From contig CANESI010000013.1 of NCBI GenBank assembly GCA_947441065.1, positions 1 through 64,000 on the forward strand: DNA of 64,000 nt, written 5' to 3'. Of the stretch, positions 22,798 through 32,025 are shown one piece after another; the stretch's first letter is position 1; each line of letters opens with the position of its first letter. The notes under the pieces are model-generated. The model saw only the letters and a program-made list of their open reading frames with translations. It was not told the DNA's origin and ran no database searches. The translations under genes and the position numbers were made by a program. The stretch comes from Caulobacteraceae bacterium. GTDB taxonomy: Bacteria; Pseudomonadota; Alphaproteobacteria; Caulobacterales; Caulobacteraceae.

Positions 22798-23378
22798 GCA
22801 AGGCGCGCGTCGCTGTCCTGATCTCGGGTCGGGGCTCCAACATGGCCGCGCTGATTGAAGCGGCCAAGGACCCGGCCTATCCGGCTGAGATTGTGTTGGT
22901 TCTGTCCAACATCGCCGATGCGGGCGGCTTGGATATTGCCCAGGCCGCTGGGATAGAGACCGCTGTTATCGCCCACGCGCCCTTCGGTAAGGACCGCGAG
23001 GCCCATGAACGGATGATTGATGCGCGTCTGCGTCAGTCCGGCGTCCAGATCGTGGCTCTGGCGGGCTATATGCGGGTCCTGACGCCCTATCTGGTCGAGA
23101 CCTGGGCGGGCCGGATGATCAATATCCACCCCAGCCTTCTCCCCGCCTTCCCCGGTCTGCACACCCACCAACGCGCCCTAGAGGCTGGCGTGGCCAAGCA
23201 CGGCTGCACGGTCCATCTGGTCACCACAGGCGTCGATGAAGGCCCAATCCTTGGCCAAGCCGAGGTTGATGTGCTGCCAGATGATGATGAAGATCGCTTG
23301 GGCGTAAGGGTGCTGGAGCAAGAACATCGGCTCTATGCGCGGTGTCTTGCGGATTTGGTTAGGACGTTGGGGGTTTAA
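22794..23378 (+). CDS. purN: Phosphoribosylglycinamide formyltransferase
   Basis: [47 protein letters not shown]. Confidence 0.96.
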   Translation: MSKARVAVLISGRGSNMAALIEAAKDPAYPAEIVLVLSNIADAGGLDIAQAAGIETAVIAHAPFGKDREAHERMIDARLRQSGVQIVALAGYMRVLTPYLVETWAGRMINIHPSLLPAFPGLHTHQRALEAGVAKHGCTVHLVTTGVDEGPILGQAEVDVLPDDDEDRLGVRVLEQEHRLYARCLADLVRTLGV

Positions 23379-23384
23379 TCGGTC

Positions 23385-23770
23385 TTAGCCCTCGCCCCCG
23401 TGGGGGAGAGGGTTGGGTGAGGGGGTTAACCCCTGCCCTACCAATCGCATTCCATAGGAAAAACGGGGAGTAGTGGGCCCCATTCAGCCTGCACGTAAGG
23501 GTCTGGGTCCCCGCCTTCGCGGGGAACTCGGAAAAAGGAAACAAGTCCCCCTTCGGCGCTTCGCGCCACTTCCCCCACAGGGGGAAGATCTTGAGGCGGT
23601 AAATCTTCCCCCTCTGGGGGAAGTACCGGCGCAGCCGGGGTAGGGGGTCTTTTTTACAAAGAAACAAAAGGTCCTCAACCAACCCTCTCCCACAGGGAGA
23701 GGGCTAGAGCGGATAAGCCCTTTCCCCCCTTGAGGGGGAGAGGGTTGGGAGTGGGGGGTTACCCCCCACA
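23385..23770. repeat. Intergenic palindromic repeat cluster 2 (purN/ndk gap)
   Basis: CCCGTGGGGGAGAGGGTTGGGTGAGGG; GGTCCCCGCCTTCGCGGGGAAC; CTTCCCCCACAGGGGGAAG element (about 23533-23656); CCCTCTCCCACAGGGAGAGGG plus CCCCTTGAGGGGGAGAGGGTTGGGAG. Confidence 0.85.
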
Positions 23771-23775
23771 CCTGT

Positions 23776-24195
23776 TTAGCCAACAATTTCCAGACCGCTG
23801 AAGAACTGAGCGATCTCGAGGGCGGCGTTTTCTTGGCTGTCGGAGCCGTGGACGGTGTTTTCACCAACCGATTCGGCGAACAGCTTGCGGATCGTGCCTT
23901 CGTCGGCATTGGCGGGGTTGGTGGCGCCCATCACTTCGCGGTAGCGCGCGACGGCGTTTTCGCCTTCCAGCACCTGAACGACGACGGGACCCGAGGTCAT
24001 GAATTCCACCAGTTCGCCGAAGAACGGACGCTCGGAATGGACTTCATAGAACTTGCCGGCCTGAGCCGAGGTCATGTGGATGCGCTTTTGGGCGACGATT
24101 CGCAGGCCAGCGGCCTCGATCACGGCATTGACGGCGCCGGTCAGGTTGCGGCGGGTCGCGTCGGGCTTGAGGATGGAAAAGGTATGTTCGGTCAT
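23776..24195 (-). CDS. ndk: Nucleoside diphosphate kinase
   Basis: [49 protein letters not shown]. Confidence 0.97.
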   Translation of the reverse strand: MTEHTFSILKPDATRRNLTGAVNAVIEAAGLRIVAQKRIHMTSAQAGKFYEVHSERPFFGELVEFMTSGPVVVQVLEGENAVARYREVMGATNPANADEGTIRKLFAESVGENTVHGSDSQENAALEIAQFFSGLEIVG

Positions 24196-24345
24196 GATTT
24201 CGCGTCTGCTCACTGAAACGTTGGCTTTGGGAAGGTGGCGGGCTTATAGCCCTGCGCAACAGATCCGCCAACCTTTGGAAATCAATCTGTTCGATTGATT
24301 GCAGCGTCCGCGCCCAAAACCGAACCAAAAAGACCGAACGCCTCC

Positions 24346-26247
24346 ATGCTTCAGATTAAAGATCTCAACTATACGGCCTGGGGCCGCCGCTTTTTTGACG
24401 ATGCCACGGTCAGTCTGCCCACCGGGTCCAAGGTCGGACTGGTTGGTCGCAACGGCGTGGGCAAGTCCACCCTGTTCAAGCTGATCCTTGATGAGCTGGA
24501 AAATGGCGGCGGCAGTGGCATCACCATGCCGCGCAATGCCCGCGTCGGCTCGGTCAGCCAAGAGCACCCCGCAACGCCGGTCACCCTGATCGACACGATC
24601 CTCGAAGCCGATGTGGATCGCCATAGTCTGTTGCAAGAGCTGGAAACCGCGCCGCCCGAACGGCTGGGCGAGATCTATGGCCGCCTGATCGAGATCGATG
24701 CGGATCGTGCCCCCTCGCGCGCGGCAGAAATCCTGTCGGGTCTTGGCTTTTCCACCGCCGACCTGACCCGCACCATGGCCGAGTTTTCCGGCGGCTGGCG
24801 CATGCGGGTCGCCTTGGCCGCAGCGCTGTTTGCCGAGCCTGATCTGCTGCTGCTCGATGAGCCGACCAACTATCTCGACCTTGAAGGTGCCCTTTGGCTC
24901 GAAGCGCGCCTGAAGAAATATCCCCATACCGCCCTGATCATCAGCCACGACCGCGAACTTTTGAACAATTCGGTCGATCACATCCTGCATCTGACTGATC
25001 GCAAGCTGGAGATCTATACCGGCGGCTATGACGACTTTGAGCGGATGAGGGCTGAGAAGCTGCGGCTCCTCTCGGCCAATCGGGTCAAGCAGGAGGCCGA
25101 ACGGGCTCACCTTCAGGCCTTTGTCGATCGGTTCCGGGCCAAGGCCTCCAAGGCCGCTCAGGCCCAGTCGCGCATGAAACGTCTGGCCAAGCTGCAGCCC
25201 ATTGGCGCAACCATCGAAGAGCGGGTCGCGCCCTTTACCCTGCCCTCGCCGCCCCGACCTCTGGCGCCGCCTCTGGTACGTTTGGACAATGCCTATGTCG
25301 GATATGACGGCAAGGCGATCTTGCGGAACCTGAATCTGCGCATGGACATCGACGACCGGATCGGTCTGCTCGGCGTCAATGGGGCGGGCAAATCGACCTT
25401 CGCCAAGCTGATTGCCGGGGCGTTGGAGATTCAACAGGGCCATATCCACCGGGATAAGCGCATGCAGGTCGGCTGGTTCCACCAGCATCAGATCGAGGCC
25501 ATGGACCCTGACGATACCCCGCTGGAGATCATGCGCCGCGCCATGCCGGACGCCAGTGAAGCGGCCCGCCGATCCAAGCTGGCCCAGTTTGGTCTGGGCT
25601 ACGACAAGACGGAGACCACGGTCGAGAACCTGTCCGGCGGCGAGCGGGCACGGCTCTTGCTCAATATGGTGGCCATGAAGGCCCCGCATATGCTGATCCT
25701 GGATGAGCCGACCAACCACTTGGATATTGATAGCCGCCGCGCCCTGCTCGATGCGCTCAATGACTATGAAGGGGCCGTGATCCTGATCACCCACGACCGC
25801 TCCTTGATGGAGATGGTCGCCGACCGGCTCTGGCTGGCCGCTGACGGCTCTGTGAAGCCCTTTGACGGCGATATGGACGACTATGCCAAGTTCGTGCTCG
25901 ACCGCGCCCGTGTGGCCGCCAGAGCGCCGACGCAGATCAAGGACGAGCCGGCCAAGGCCAAGTCTGCGACGCCAACCGCCCCCGCCGCACCGCCCGCCAA
26001 TCGCGACGCCCAAGGCTTGGTCGCGCCGCTAAAGCGTAAGATGGAGTCGGCAGAGGCCACGCTGGCCCGTTGCACCAAGTCGCTGGGGACCCTCGATGGC
26101 CAGCTATGCGACCCGGCCCTATCGGCCAAACATGCGGACCTGACCCGCCAGCGCATCAAGGCACAAGAACAGCTCGACGTAGCAGAGGCCCGCTGGATGG
26201 AAGCGGCGGAGAACTATGAAAAGGCCAAGGTTGCCGCTGGGCTTTAG
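24346..26247 (+). CDS. ABC-F family ATPase (start MLQIKDLNYTAWG)
   Basis: Two ABC cassettes (GRNGVGKSTL; GVNGAGKSTF), two LLDEPTNYLDL/LDEPTNHLDI boxes, no TM segments. Confidence 0.93.
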   Translation: MLQIKDLNYTAWGRRFFDDATVSLPTGSKVGLVGRNGVGKSTLFKLILDELENGGGSGITMPRNARVGSVSQEHPATPVTLIDTILEADVDRHSLLQELETAPPERLGEIYGRLIEIDADRAPSRAAEILSGLGFSTADLTRTMAEFSGGWRMRVALAAALFAEPDLLLLDEPTNYLDLEGALWLEARLKKYPHTALIISHDRELLNNSVDHILHLTDRKLEIYTGGYDDFERMRAEKLRLLSANRVKQEAERAHLQAFVDRFRAKASKAAQAQSRMKRLAKLQPIGATIEERVAPFTLPSPPRPLAPPLVRLDNAYVGYDGKAILRNLNLRMDIDDRIGLLGVNGAGKSTFAKLIAGALEIQQGHIHRDKRMQVGWFHQHQIEAMDPDDTPLEIMRRAMPDASEAARRSKLAQFGLGYDKTETTVENLSGGERARLLLNMVAMKAPHMLILDEPTNHLDIDSRRALLDALNDYEGAVILITHDRSLMEMVADRLWLAADGSVKPFDGDMDDYAKFVLDRARVAARAPTQIKDEPAKAKSATPTAPAAPPANRDAQGLVAPLKRKMESAEATLARCTKSLGTLDGQLCDPALSAKHADLTRQRIKAQEQLDVAEARWMEAAENYEKAKVAAGL

Positions 26248-26264
26248 GGGCGGTATAAAAAACA

Positions 26265-26630
26265 AGGCCCTCACCCAACCCTCTCCCACAGGGAGAAGGC
26301 TAGAACCGATAAGCCCTCGCCCCCTTGGGGGAGAGGGTTGGGTGAGGGGGTACACCCACTCCCCTATCCGCAGTCTTCCACGCTAAGGCAAAGACGCAGA
26401 GGACCCCGTCCAAGCTGCGCACAAGGGTCTGGATCCCCGCCTTCGCGGGGAATACGATTTTGGGTTCTAGCCCTTTCCCCCCTTGAGGGGGAGAGGGTTG
26501 GGAGTGGGGGGTGTTCATCCACGAACCTCTCCGCAGCGTCCCCCGAAAACAGAGACCCATCGGGCCGCTTCCAGCCGGCATGCAAGGGTCTGGGTCCCCG
26601 CCTTCGCGGGGAACACGGACGAGGGTGCCC
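26265..26630. repeat. Intergenic palindromic repeat cluster 3 (ABC-F/recO gap)
   Basis: ACCCTCTCCCACAGGGAGAAGG; CCCCCTTGGGGGAGAGGGTTGGG; two copies of AAGGGTCTGG(A/G)TCCCCGCCTTCGCGGGGAA. Confidence 0.85.
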
Positions 26631-26634
26631 CCCC

Positions 26635-27369
26635 CTAAAGCGCCCCGGCATCCCGCAGTCGTTCCAACAACCGCTCCCTCGGGGCAGGCAGGGGACGGTT
26701 CATGGCGGCAAAGACGAACTGGTCGAGGAAGTGCCCCGTCAGGGCCATGCCCGCGCCTATATCGCCGGGATTTAGTCCCCCTTGAGCCGACAGCATGAAG
26801 GGCGGCAGGATCAGCATCTTGTCGTGATAGGGCTCACCAGCGGCGCGGCTGACCGCCCGGCCCGTGCGCGGGCTGACATAGACCAGATCATCGACGGACC
26901 CCGTGGCCGCACAACGCGACAGGTCCAGACCAAAGCCAAGGTCCTGCAACAGCCCCGCCTCAAAGCGCACATAGACCGCGGGCCAGACCTCGGTCAGGGG
27001 CAGGCAGGCAATGAGGGCTTCGAAGGCCAGAAAGGCTCCCGGATGGGGCTGGCGTTCGGGCAAGGCCCCGGCGGTCACCGCCGCCGCCGCCGATAGGCCC
27101 GCCAAGGCCAAGGGGTCGTCAAACAGGGCCGATGGCCCCTCCCCTATGGGTTCAAGCGTGGCAGAGCCCAACTGATCGGGCACCCTGGCGCGATAGTTAA
27201 CCACCACCCGCGCACCGGCTTGCAAAAAGGGCTTCATCCGCCGAGAGGCTGCCCCCGCCACATGGGCCGCGTGACGGCCATGGGTCTCGGTCAAGAGGTC
27301 CACAATCGCGCCGCTCTCACCGTGAGCGCGGGCGGACAGGACATAGGCGTCGTCTTCCCACTCGGTCAT
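26635..27369 (-). CDS. recO: DNA repair protein RecO
   Basis: WEDDAYVLSARAHGESGAIVDLLTETHGRHAAHVAGA; position in rnc-era-recO block. Confidence 0.88.
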   Translation of the reverse strand: MTEWEDDAYVLSARAHGESGAIVDLLTETHGRHAAHVAGAASRRMKPFLQAGARVVVNYRARVPDQLGSATLEPIGEGPSALFDDPLALAGLSAAAAVTAGALPERQPHPGAFLAFEALIACLPLTEVWPAVYVRFEAGLLQDLGFGLDLSRCAATGSVDDLVYVSPRTGRAVSRAAGEPYHDKMLILPPFMLSAQGGLNPGDIGAGMALTGHFLDQFVFAAMNRPLPAPRERLLERLRDAGAL

Positions 27370-27392
27370 GGACGAACCTTTGAAGCCTAAGC

Positions 27393-27635
27393 CTATTCCG
27401 GCGCGCGGATAAAGGGCTCGACCGGGCCTTGCAGCTTGATGGTCATGGGATTGCCCTTACGGTCCACCGTATTGCCGACGCTCAAGCGCACCCAGCCTTC
27501 GCTGACGCAATATTCTTCGACATTGGTCTTCTCGACCCCCTTGAACAGGATGCCGATGCCCTGCTGAAGCAGGTCCGCGTCGTAATAGGGGCTCTTGGGA
27601 TTGACGCTCAAGCGGTCAGGGAGGGTGTCAGACAT
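27393..27635 (-). CDS. DUF3297 family small protein
   Basis: DRLSVNPKSPYYDADLLQQGIGILFKGVEKTNVEEYCVSEGWVRL. Confidence 0.8.
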   Translation of the reverse strand: MSDTLPDRLSVNPKSPYYDADLLQQGIGILFKGVEKTNVEEYCVSEGWVRLSVGNTVDRKGNPMTIKLQGPVEPFIRAPE

Positions 27636-27674
27636 GGGAGGCTCTCTTGGTCGGCAATAGGGGGATAGAAAGGA

Positions 27675-28628
27675 TCAGACGTCGAAATCAAGGCCGAGAT
27701 CGGCATAGAAGGCGCGCTCCTCTTGCCAGTTTTCTCGGACCTTGACGTGCAAAAACAGATGGACCGGGCGATCCAAAATCTCGATCAGGTCTTTTCGCGA
27801 ATTTTCACCAATCCATTTCAGGGTCTGGCCACCCTTGCCCAAGATGATGGCGCGCTGGCCTTCACGCTCGATATAGATGGTCTGTTCGATACGGACGGCA
27901 CCAGCCTTGGCCTCTTTGAACGAGGTGGTCTCGACGGTCGCGGCATAGGGCAGTTCTTCGTGGACGCGCAGATAGACCTTCTCGCGGGTGATCTCAGCGG
28001 CTAGGAGGCGCACGGGCAGATCGGCGGTCTGGTCTTCGGGATAGAGCCAAGGCCCCTCGGGCATCAGGCTCGACATATGATGCTTCAAATCATCGACGCC
28101 CGAACCATTATGGGCCGAGATCATAAAGACCTCGGTATAGACCCCCTCTTCGAACAGGTCGGTGGTCAGGGCCAGCAAGGCATCGCGCTTGACCAGATCG
28201 ATCTTGTTCATGGCCAAGATCGCCTTGCGACCGCTGGATTTCAAGGCCGCACGGATGGTGGCGGTGTCGTCCGCGCAGCGCTTTTCAGCCGCCTTGGCGG
28301 TGCCATCCTTAACCGCGATCTCAGCATGGGCATCGACCAGATGCACGACAGCGTCGGCGTCTTCGGCACCATTCCAAGCCGAGCGCACCATGGCCCGGTC
28401 CAGACGACGGCGCGGCGTAAAGATACCGGGCGTATCGACCAAGACGATTTGCGCCTGCCCGTCCATGCAAACACCACGCACGGGAAAGCGCGTGGTCTGG
28501 ACCTTTTGGGTGACGATGGAGACCTTGGAGCCGACCAAACGATTGACCAGGGTCGACTTGCCCGCATTGGGCGATCCGATAATGGCGACGAAACCGGCTC
28601 TGGTTGGCGCGGCAGTTGAGGTGTTCAT
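27675..28628 (-). CDS. era: GTPase Era
   Basis: [25 protein letters not shown] domain [19 protein letters not shown]. Confidence 0.97.
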   Translation of the reverse strand: MNTSTAAPTRAGFVAIIGSPNAGKSTLVNRLVGSKVSIVTQKVQTTRFPVRGVCMDGQAQIVLVDTPGIFTPRRRLDRAMVRSAWNGAEDADAVVHLVDAHAEIAVKDGTAKAAEKRCADDTATIRAALKSSGRKAILAMNKIDLVKRDALLALTTDLFEEGVYTEVFMISAHNGSGVDDLKHHMSSLMPEGPWLYPEDQTADLPVRLLAAEITREKVYLRVHEELPYAATVETTSFKEAKAGAVRIEQTIYIEREGQRAIILGKGGQTLKWIGENSRKDLIEILDRPVHLFLHVKVRENWQEERAFYADLGLDFDV

Positions 28629-29335
28629 TGCAAACCTTCCCGGCTCAGCAACAGGCTGGCCGCGGCCTTTTCGGCCTCTTGACGTGAACGGCCGTCCGCT
28701 TTCGCGGGTTCAAGGCCGTCAACCTGTACCTCTACCGTAAAAACCGGCTGATGGTCAGGCCCTGATCGTGCGATGACGACATAGGTGGGGATGGGCTTTC
28801 GCTTGGAGGCGGCCCACTCCTGCAGAAAGGACTTGGGATTGCCCATGGCCGCACTGCCGATGGCCGAATGGCCGAGGGTCTCGATCTCATCGGCCCAATA
28901 GCGCAGATAGACCGCGCGCGCGACCTCAGGCCCACCATCGACATAGAGGGCCGCAAGCACCGCTTCGCAGGCATCGGCCAAGATAGTGTCATGCTCGCGT
29001 CCGCCGCGCTTGGACTCGCCGCCCGCCAACCGAAGGGCTGGACCAAGGCCCATACGCCGCGCCGCCCGCGCGCAGGCCTCGCGATTGACCAACATATTGT
29101 ATCGCTGAGAAAGGTCCCCTTCCCGCGCCGTCGGAAACTGGGCCATCAGCACTTCAGCCGTAAAGAGACCCAAGACCCGGTCACCCAGAAATTCCAGACG
29201 CTCATTGTTGAGCACCTTGCGCGCGCCCTCGCCGACGCTGGCATGGGTCAGCGCCTGCTCCAACAGGTCTGGCGATGCAAAACTGTGGCCGAGCCGAACT
29301 TCAAGCGCGGTGACTTCCGCCGCCCTAGCGTTCAT
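28625..29335 (-). CDS. rnc: Ribonuclease III
   Basis: [15 protein letters not shown]; dsRBD at C-terminus. Confidence 0.96.
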   Translation of the reverse strand: MNARAAEVTALEVRLGHSFASPDLLEQALTHASVGEGARKVLNNERLEFLGDRVLGLFTAEVLMAQFPTAREGDLSQRYNMLVNREACARAARRMGLGPALRLAGGESKRGGREHDTILADACEAVLAALYVDGGPEVARAVYLRYWADEIETLGHSAIGSAAMGNPKSFLQEWAASKRKPIPTYVVIARSGPDHQPVFTVEVQVDGLEPAKADGRSRQEAEKAAASLLLSREGLQ

Positions 29336-30112
29336 CTATTTCAGCACATGGCCAAAGCGGCTCAGGCGCGCTTCAGTGAACCAGGTCCAGGGCTTGAACA
29401 GAGACACGCCCCGGTTCCAAGACAGAAGAATGATCCGCGCCCGACCGACTAGGTTTTCAGACGGAACAAAGCCAACGCCGATCTCCTCAGGGAAACGGCT
29501 ATCGAGCGAATTGTCGCGATTGTCGCCCATCATGAAATATTGACCCTGAGGCACAACATAGACGCCGGTATTCTCGGCATCGCCCTCAGTTCCAAAGCTG
29601 TAGGTCGCATAGTCACGGCCTTCGGGATTGGTTTCCTTGAAGCGCTCAGCGGGCTGGCCAAAGCCGCCGCCCATATCGAGCACGACCTTGCCTTCGCCAA
29701 CGCGCGGCAGGGGCTTGTCGTTGATGTAGATAACGCTCTGCTTGATCTGAACCCGGTCACCGGGCAGCCCGATCAGGCGCTTGATATAGTCCGTATGGCC
29801 ATCACGCGGCAGCTTGAAGACGACAATGTCGCCCCGCTTGGGTGCCGTGTCCATGATCCGGCCCGAGAACAGCGGTGGGCTCATGGGGATCGAGTGGCGG
29901 CTGTAACCGTAGCTATATTTGGAGACGATGATGTAGTCGCCTTCCAGCAGGTTCGGTTCCATCGAGGCCGACGGAATGGTGAAGGGCTGGAACAGGAAGA
30001 CCCGCAAAACCAAAGCGATCAGCAGAGCATAGACGACGGTCTTGACGATCTCGACAAACTCGTTGGCAGGGGTAGAGGGCTGCGCCCCTTGCGACTGATC
30101 AACAGAACTCAT
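29336..30112 (-). CDS. lepB: Signal peptidase I
   Basis: FTIPSASMEPNLLEGDYIIVSKYSYGYSRHSIP; RGDIVVFKLPRDGHTDYIKRLIGLPGD. Confidence 0.96.
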   Translation of the reverse strand: MSSVDQSQGAQPSTPANEFVEIVKTVVYALLIALVLRVFLFQPFTIPSASMEPNLLEGDYIIVSKYSYGYSRHSIPMSPPLFSGRIMDTAPKRGDIVVFKLPRDGHTDYIKRLIGLPGDRVQIKQSVIYINDKPLPRVGEGKVVLDMGGGFGQPAERFKETNPEGRDYATYSFGTEGDAENTGVYVVPQGQYFMMGDNRDNSLDSRFPEEIGVGFVPSENLVGRARIILLSWNRGVSLFKPWTWFTEARLSRFGHVLK

Positions 30113-30172
30113 GATCTCGGGTCTCTCATCGAACCAATGGATACGGGGCCGCGCGGCGACCGTTCGGTGACC

Positions 30173-30610
30173 CTATATACCAGCAACAGGATTCAATCTC
30201 GTTAAATTGCTGTCATCGGGCAAGGCTTCAATAATAACAAAGGCTTGGGCATAGGGGTGATCGTCGGTCATGGTCAGATGCACGTGGCCGGTCATGCCAT
30301 CGGGAAGCATCTTGGCCAATCGCGTCGCCGCCCCGCCCGTCAGGACCAAGGTCGGCTGACCCGATTTTAGATTGGAAACCCCCATATCGCGCCAGAACAC
30401 ACCCTGCCGAAAGCCGGTTCCCAAGGCCTTGGAACAGGCCTCCTTGGCGGCAAAACGCTTGGCATAGCTGGCCGCGCGGTCGGGCTTGCGGTCCGAGCGC
30501 GCCCGCTCGGTCTCCGTAAAGATCCGATGGGTGAAACGATCGCCAAACCTATCGAGCGAGCCCTGAATGCGGCGAATGTCGCACAGGTCAGAGCCAAGCC
30601 CGATGATCAC
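30173..30610 (-). CDS. acpS: Holo-[acyl-carrier-protein] synthase
   Basis: [33 protein letters not shown]. Confidence 0.94.
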   Translation of the reverse strand: MIIGLGSDLCDIRRIQGSLDRFGDRFTHRIFTETERARSDRKPDRAASYAKRFAAKEACSKALGTGFRQGVFWRDMGVSNLKSGQPTLVLTGGAATRLAKMLPDGMTGHVHLTMTDDHPYAQAFVIIEALPDDSNLTRLNPVAGI

Positions 30611-31365
30611 GAAATCGCCCTCGCCGCCTGCATCAAGCCGCGCATCTTGGCCATGGCCTCACCAAGGCCGAGGAAAATCGCCTCACCGATGAGGAAATGG
30701 CCGATATTCAGTTCAACCACCTGGGGGATCGCGGCGATGGCAGTGACGGTCTCATAGTCGATACCGTGGCCCGCATGGACCTCTAGCCCCAGATCAGCGG
30801 CAAAGGCCGCACCCTCACGCAAGGTCTGCAACAGCCGGTCGGCCTGATCGGTGTGGCCCTCGCGCAGCGCATCGCAAAAGGCGCCGGTGTGAAGTTCGAC
30901 CACCTGAGCACCCATAGAGGCTGCCGTGGCGATCTGCTCGGGGTCAGCCTCGATGAAGAGCGACACGCGAATGCCCGCCTCTCGCAAGACCTTGACCACG
31001 GGCGCGATGCTATTATGGCCCTTGACCACGTCGAGCCCGCCGTCGGTCGTCCGCTCTTCGCGCTTTTCGGGCACCAGGCACGCGGCATGGGGGCTGTAGC
31101 GCAAGGCGATGTCGCGCATCTCGTCCGTCACCGCCATCTCGAAATTCAGCGGGCGGCCGAGTTCCCGGCAAAGGGCGGACAGGGCCTCAATGTCGGCATC
31201 GGAAATGTGGCGGCGATCTTCGCGAAGATGGGCGGTGATCCCGTCCGCGCCGCAGTCGATGGCCAGCCTTGCGGCGCGCAGAGGGTCGGGGTTGAGCCCG
31301 CCGCGCGCATTTCGCACCGTAGCCACATGGTCAATATTGACCCCAAGACGAAGGGGCAGGCTCAC
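30607..31365 (-). CDS. pdxJ: Pyridoxine 5'-phosphate synthase (GTG start at [17 protein letters not shown])
   Basis: [47 protein letters not shown]. Confidence 0.96.
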   Translation of the reverse strand: MSLPLRLGVNIDHVATVRNARGGLNPDPLRAARLAIDCGADGITAHLREDRRHISDADIEALSALCRELGRPLNFEMAVTDEMRDIALRYSPHAACLVPEKREERTTDGGLDVVKGHNSIAPVVKVLREAGIRVSLFIEADPEQIATAASMGAQVVELHTGAFCDALREGHTDQADRLLQTLREGAAFAADLGLEVHAGHGIDYETVTAIAAIPQVVELNIGHFLIGEAIFLGLGEAMAKMRGLMQAARAIS

Positions 31366-31946
31366 TTGGAAAGCCTGCGACTGCCCGGATCGGTGGTCGG
31401 AATGGCAGCCAGTTCTGGCGGCAAGGCGTCGGCGGGGTAGGCCGGGACATCCAAGGTCGCCAAGGCGATCAACGGCACACCCACATCGGCCCGGCCACCA
31501 GAGCGATCGACGATACAGGCTGCCGCGACGACCTCGCCGCCCGCCTCTTGGATCGCTGCAATACATTCACGCGACGACAGGCCGGTCGTGACAATATCCT
31601 CGACCATGACCACCTTTTGGCCCGGCTCGACGCTAAAGCCTCGGCGCAGCTTAAAGGCCCCGCCTTCGCGCTCAACATACATGGACGGCACGCCGAGGTG
31701 ACGGGCGGTCTCGTAACCGGGAATGATCCCGCCAACGGCTGGCGAGATGGCCACATCGACCGGTCCGACTGCCGCCACGATCTTGGCCGCCAGCGCCTTA
31801 CACAGGCGCTCGGTCCGCGACGCATCCATGAAGACGAGGTTTTTCTGCAGAAAGACCGGGCTATGAAGGCCTGAGGACAGGACGAAATGGCCCTCTTTCA
31901 ACGCACCCGCGGCGCGGAACTCTTCCAGTACGTCTTCGGTTGTCAT
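31362..31946 (-). CDS. pyrE: Orotate phosphoribosyltransferase
   Basis: [38 protein letters not shown] motif. Confidence 0.94.
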   Translation of the reverse strand: MTTEDVLEEFRAAGALKEGHFVLSSGLHSPVFLQKNLVFMDASRTERLCKALAAKIVAAVGPVDVAISPAVGGIIPGYETARHLGVPSMYVEREGGAFKLRRGFSVEPGQKVVMVEDIVTTGLSSRECIAAIQEAGGEVVAAACIVDRSGGRADVGVPLIALATLDVPAYPADALPPELAAIPTTDPGSRRLSK

Positions 31947-32025
31947 GGCTTTTTCTCACAGAAAGGATGGGCCGTTTTTGCGCTGGATTCATCGGCAGAC
32001 GCAAGCCCTGCACGGCGCAGAAGGA

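Noticed and set aside
23385-23770. ORFs 23359-23682 and 23484-23909 in the repeat cluster (PRRRGPRPL..., LTQPSPPRGRG...)
   Set aside because: They are translations of the palindromic repeats (recurring PLPVGEG, HSQPSPPQGGKG strings), a known source of false hypothetical proteins
24244-26013. 589-aa ORF antisense to the ABC-F gene
   Set aside because: Wholly antisense to a strongly supported CDS; GC-rich codon bias makes long shadow ORFs; the translation is Gly/Asp/Gln-rich with no recognisable domain
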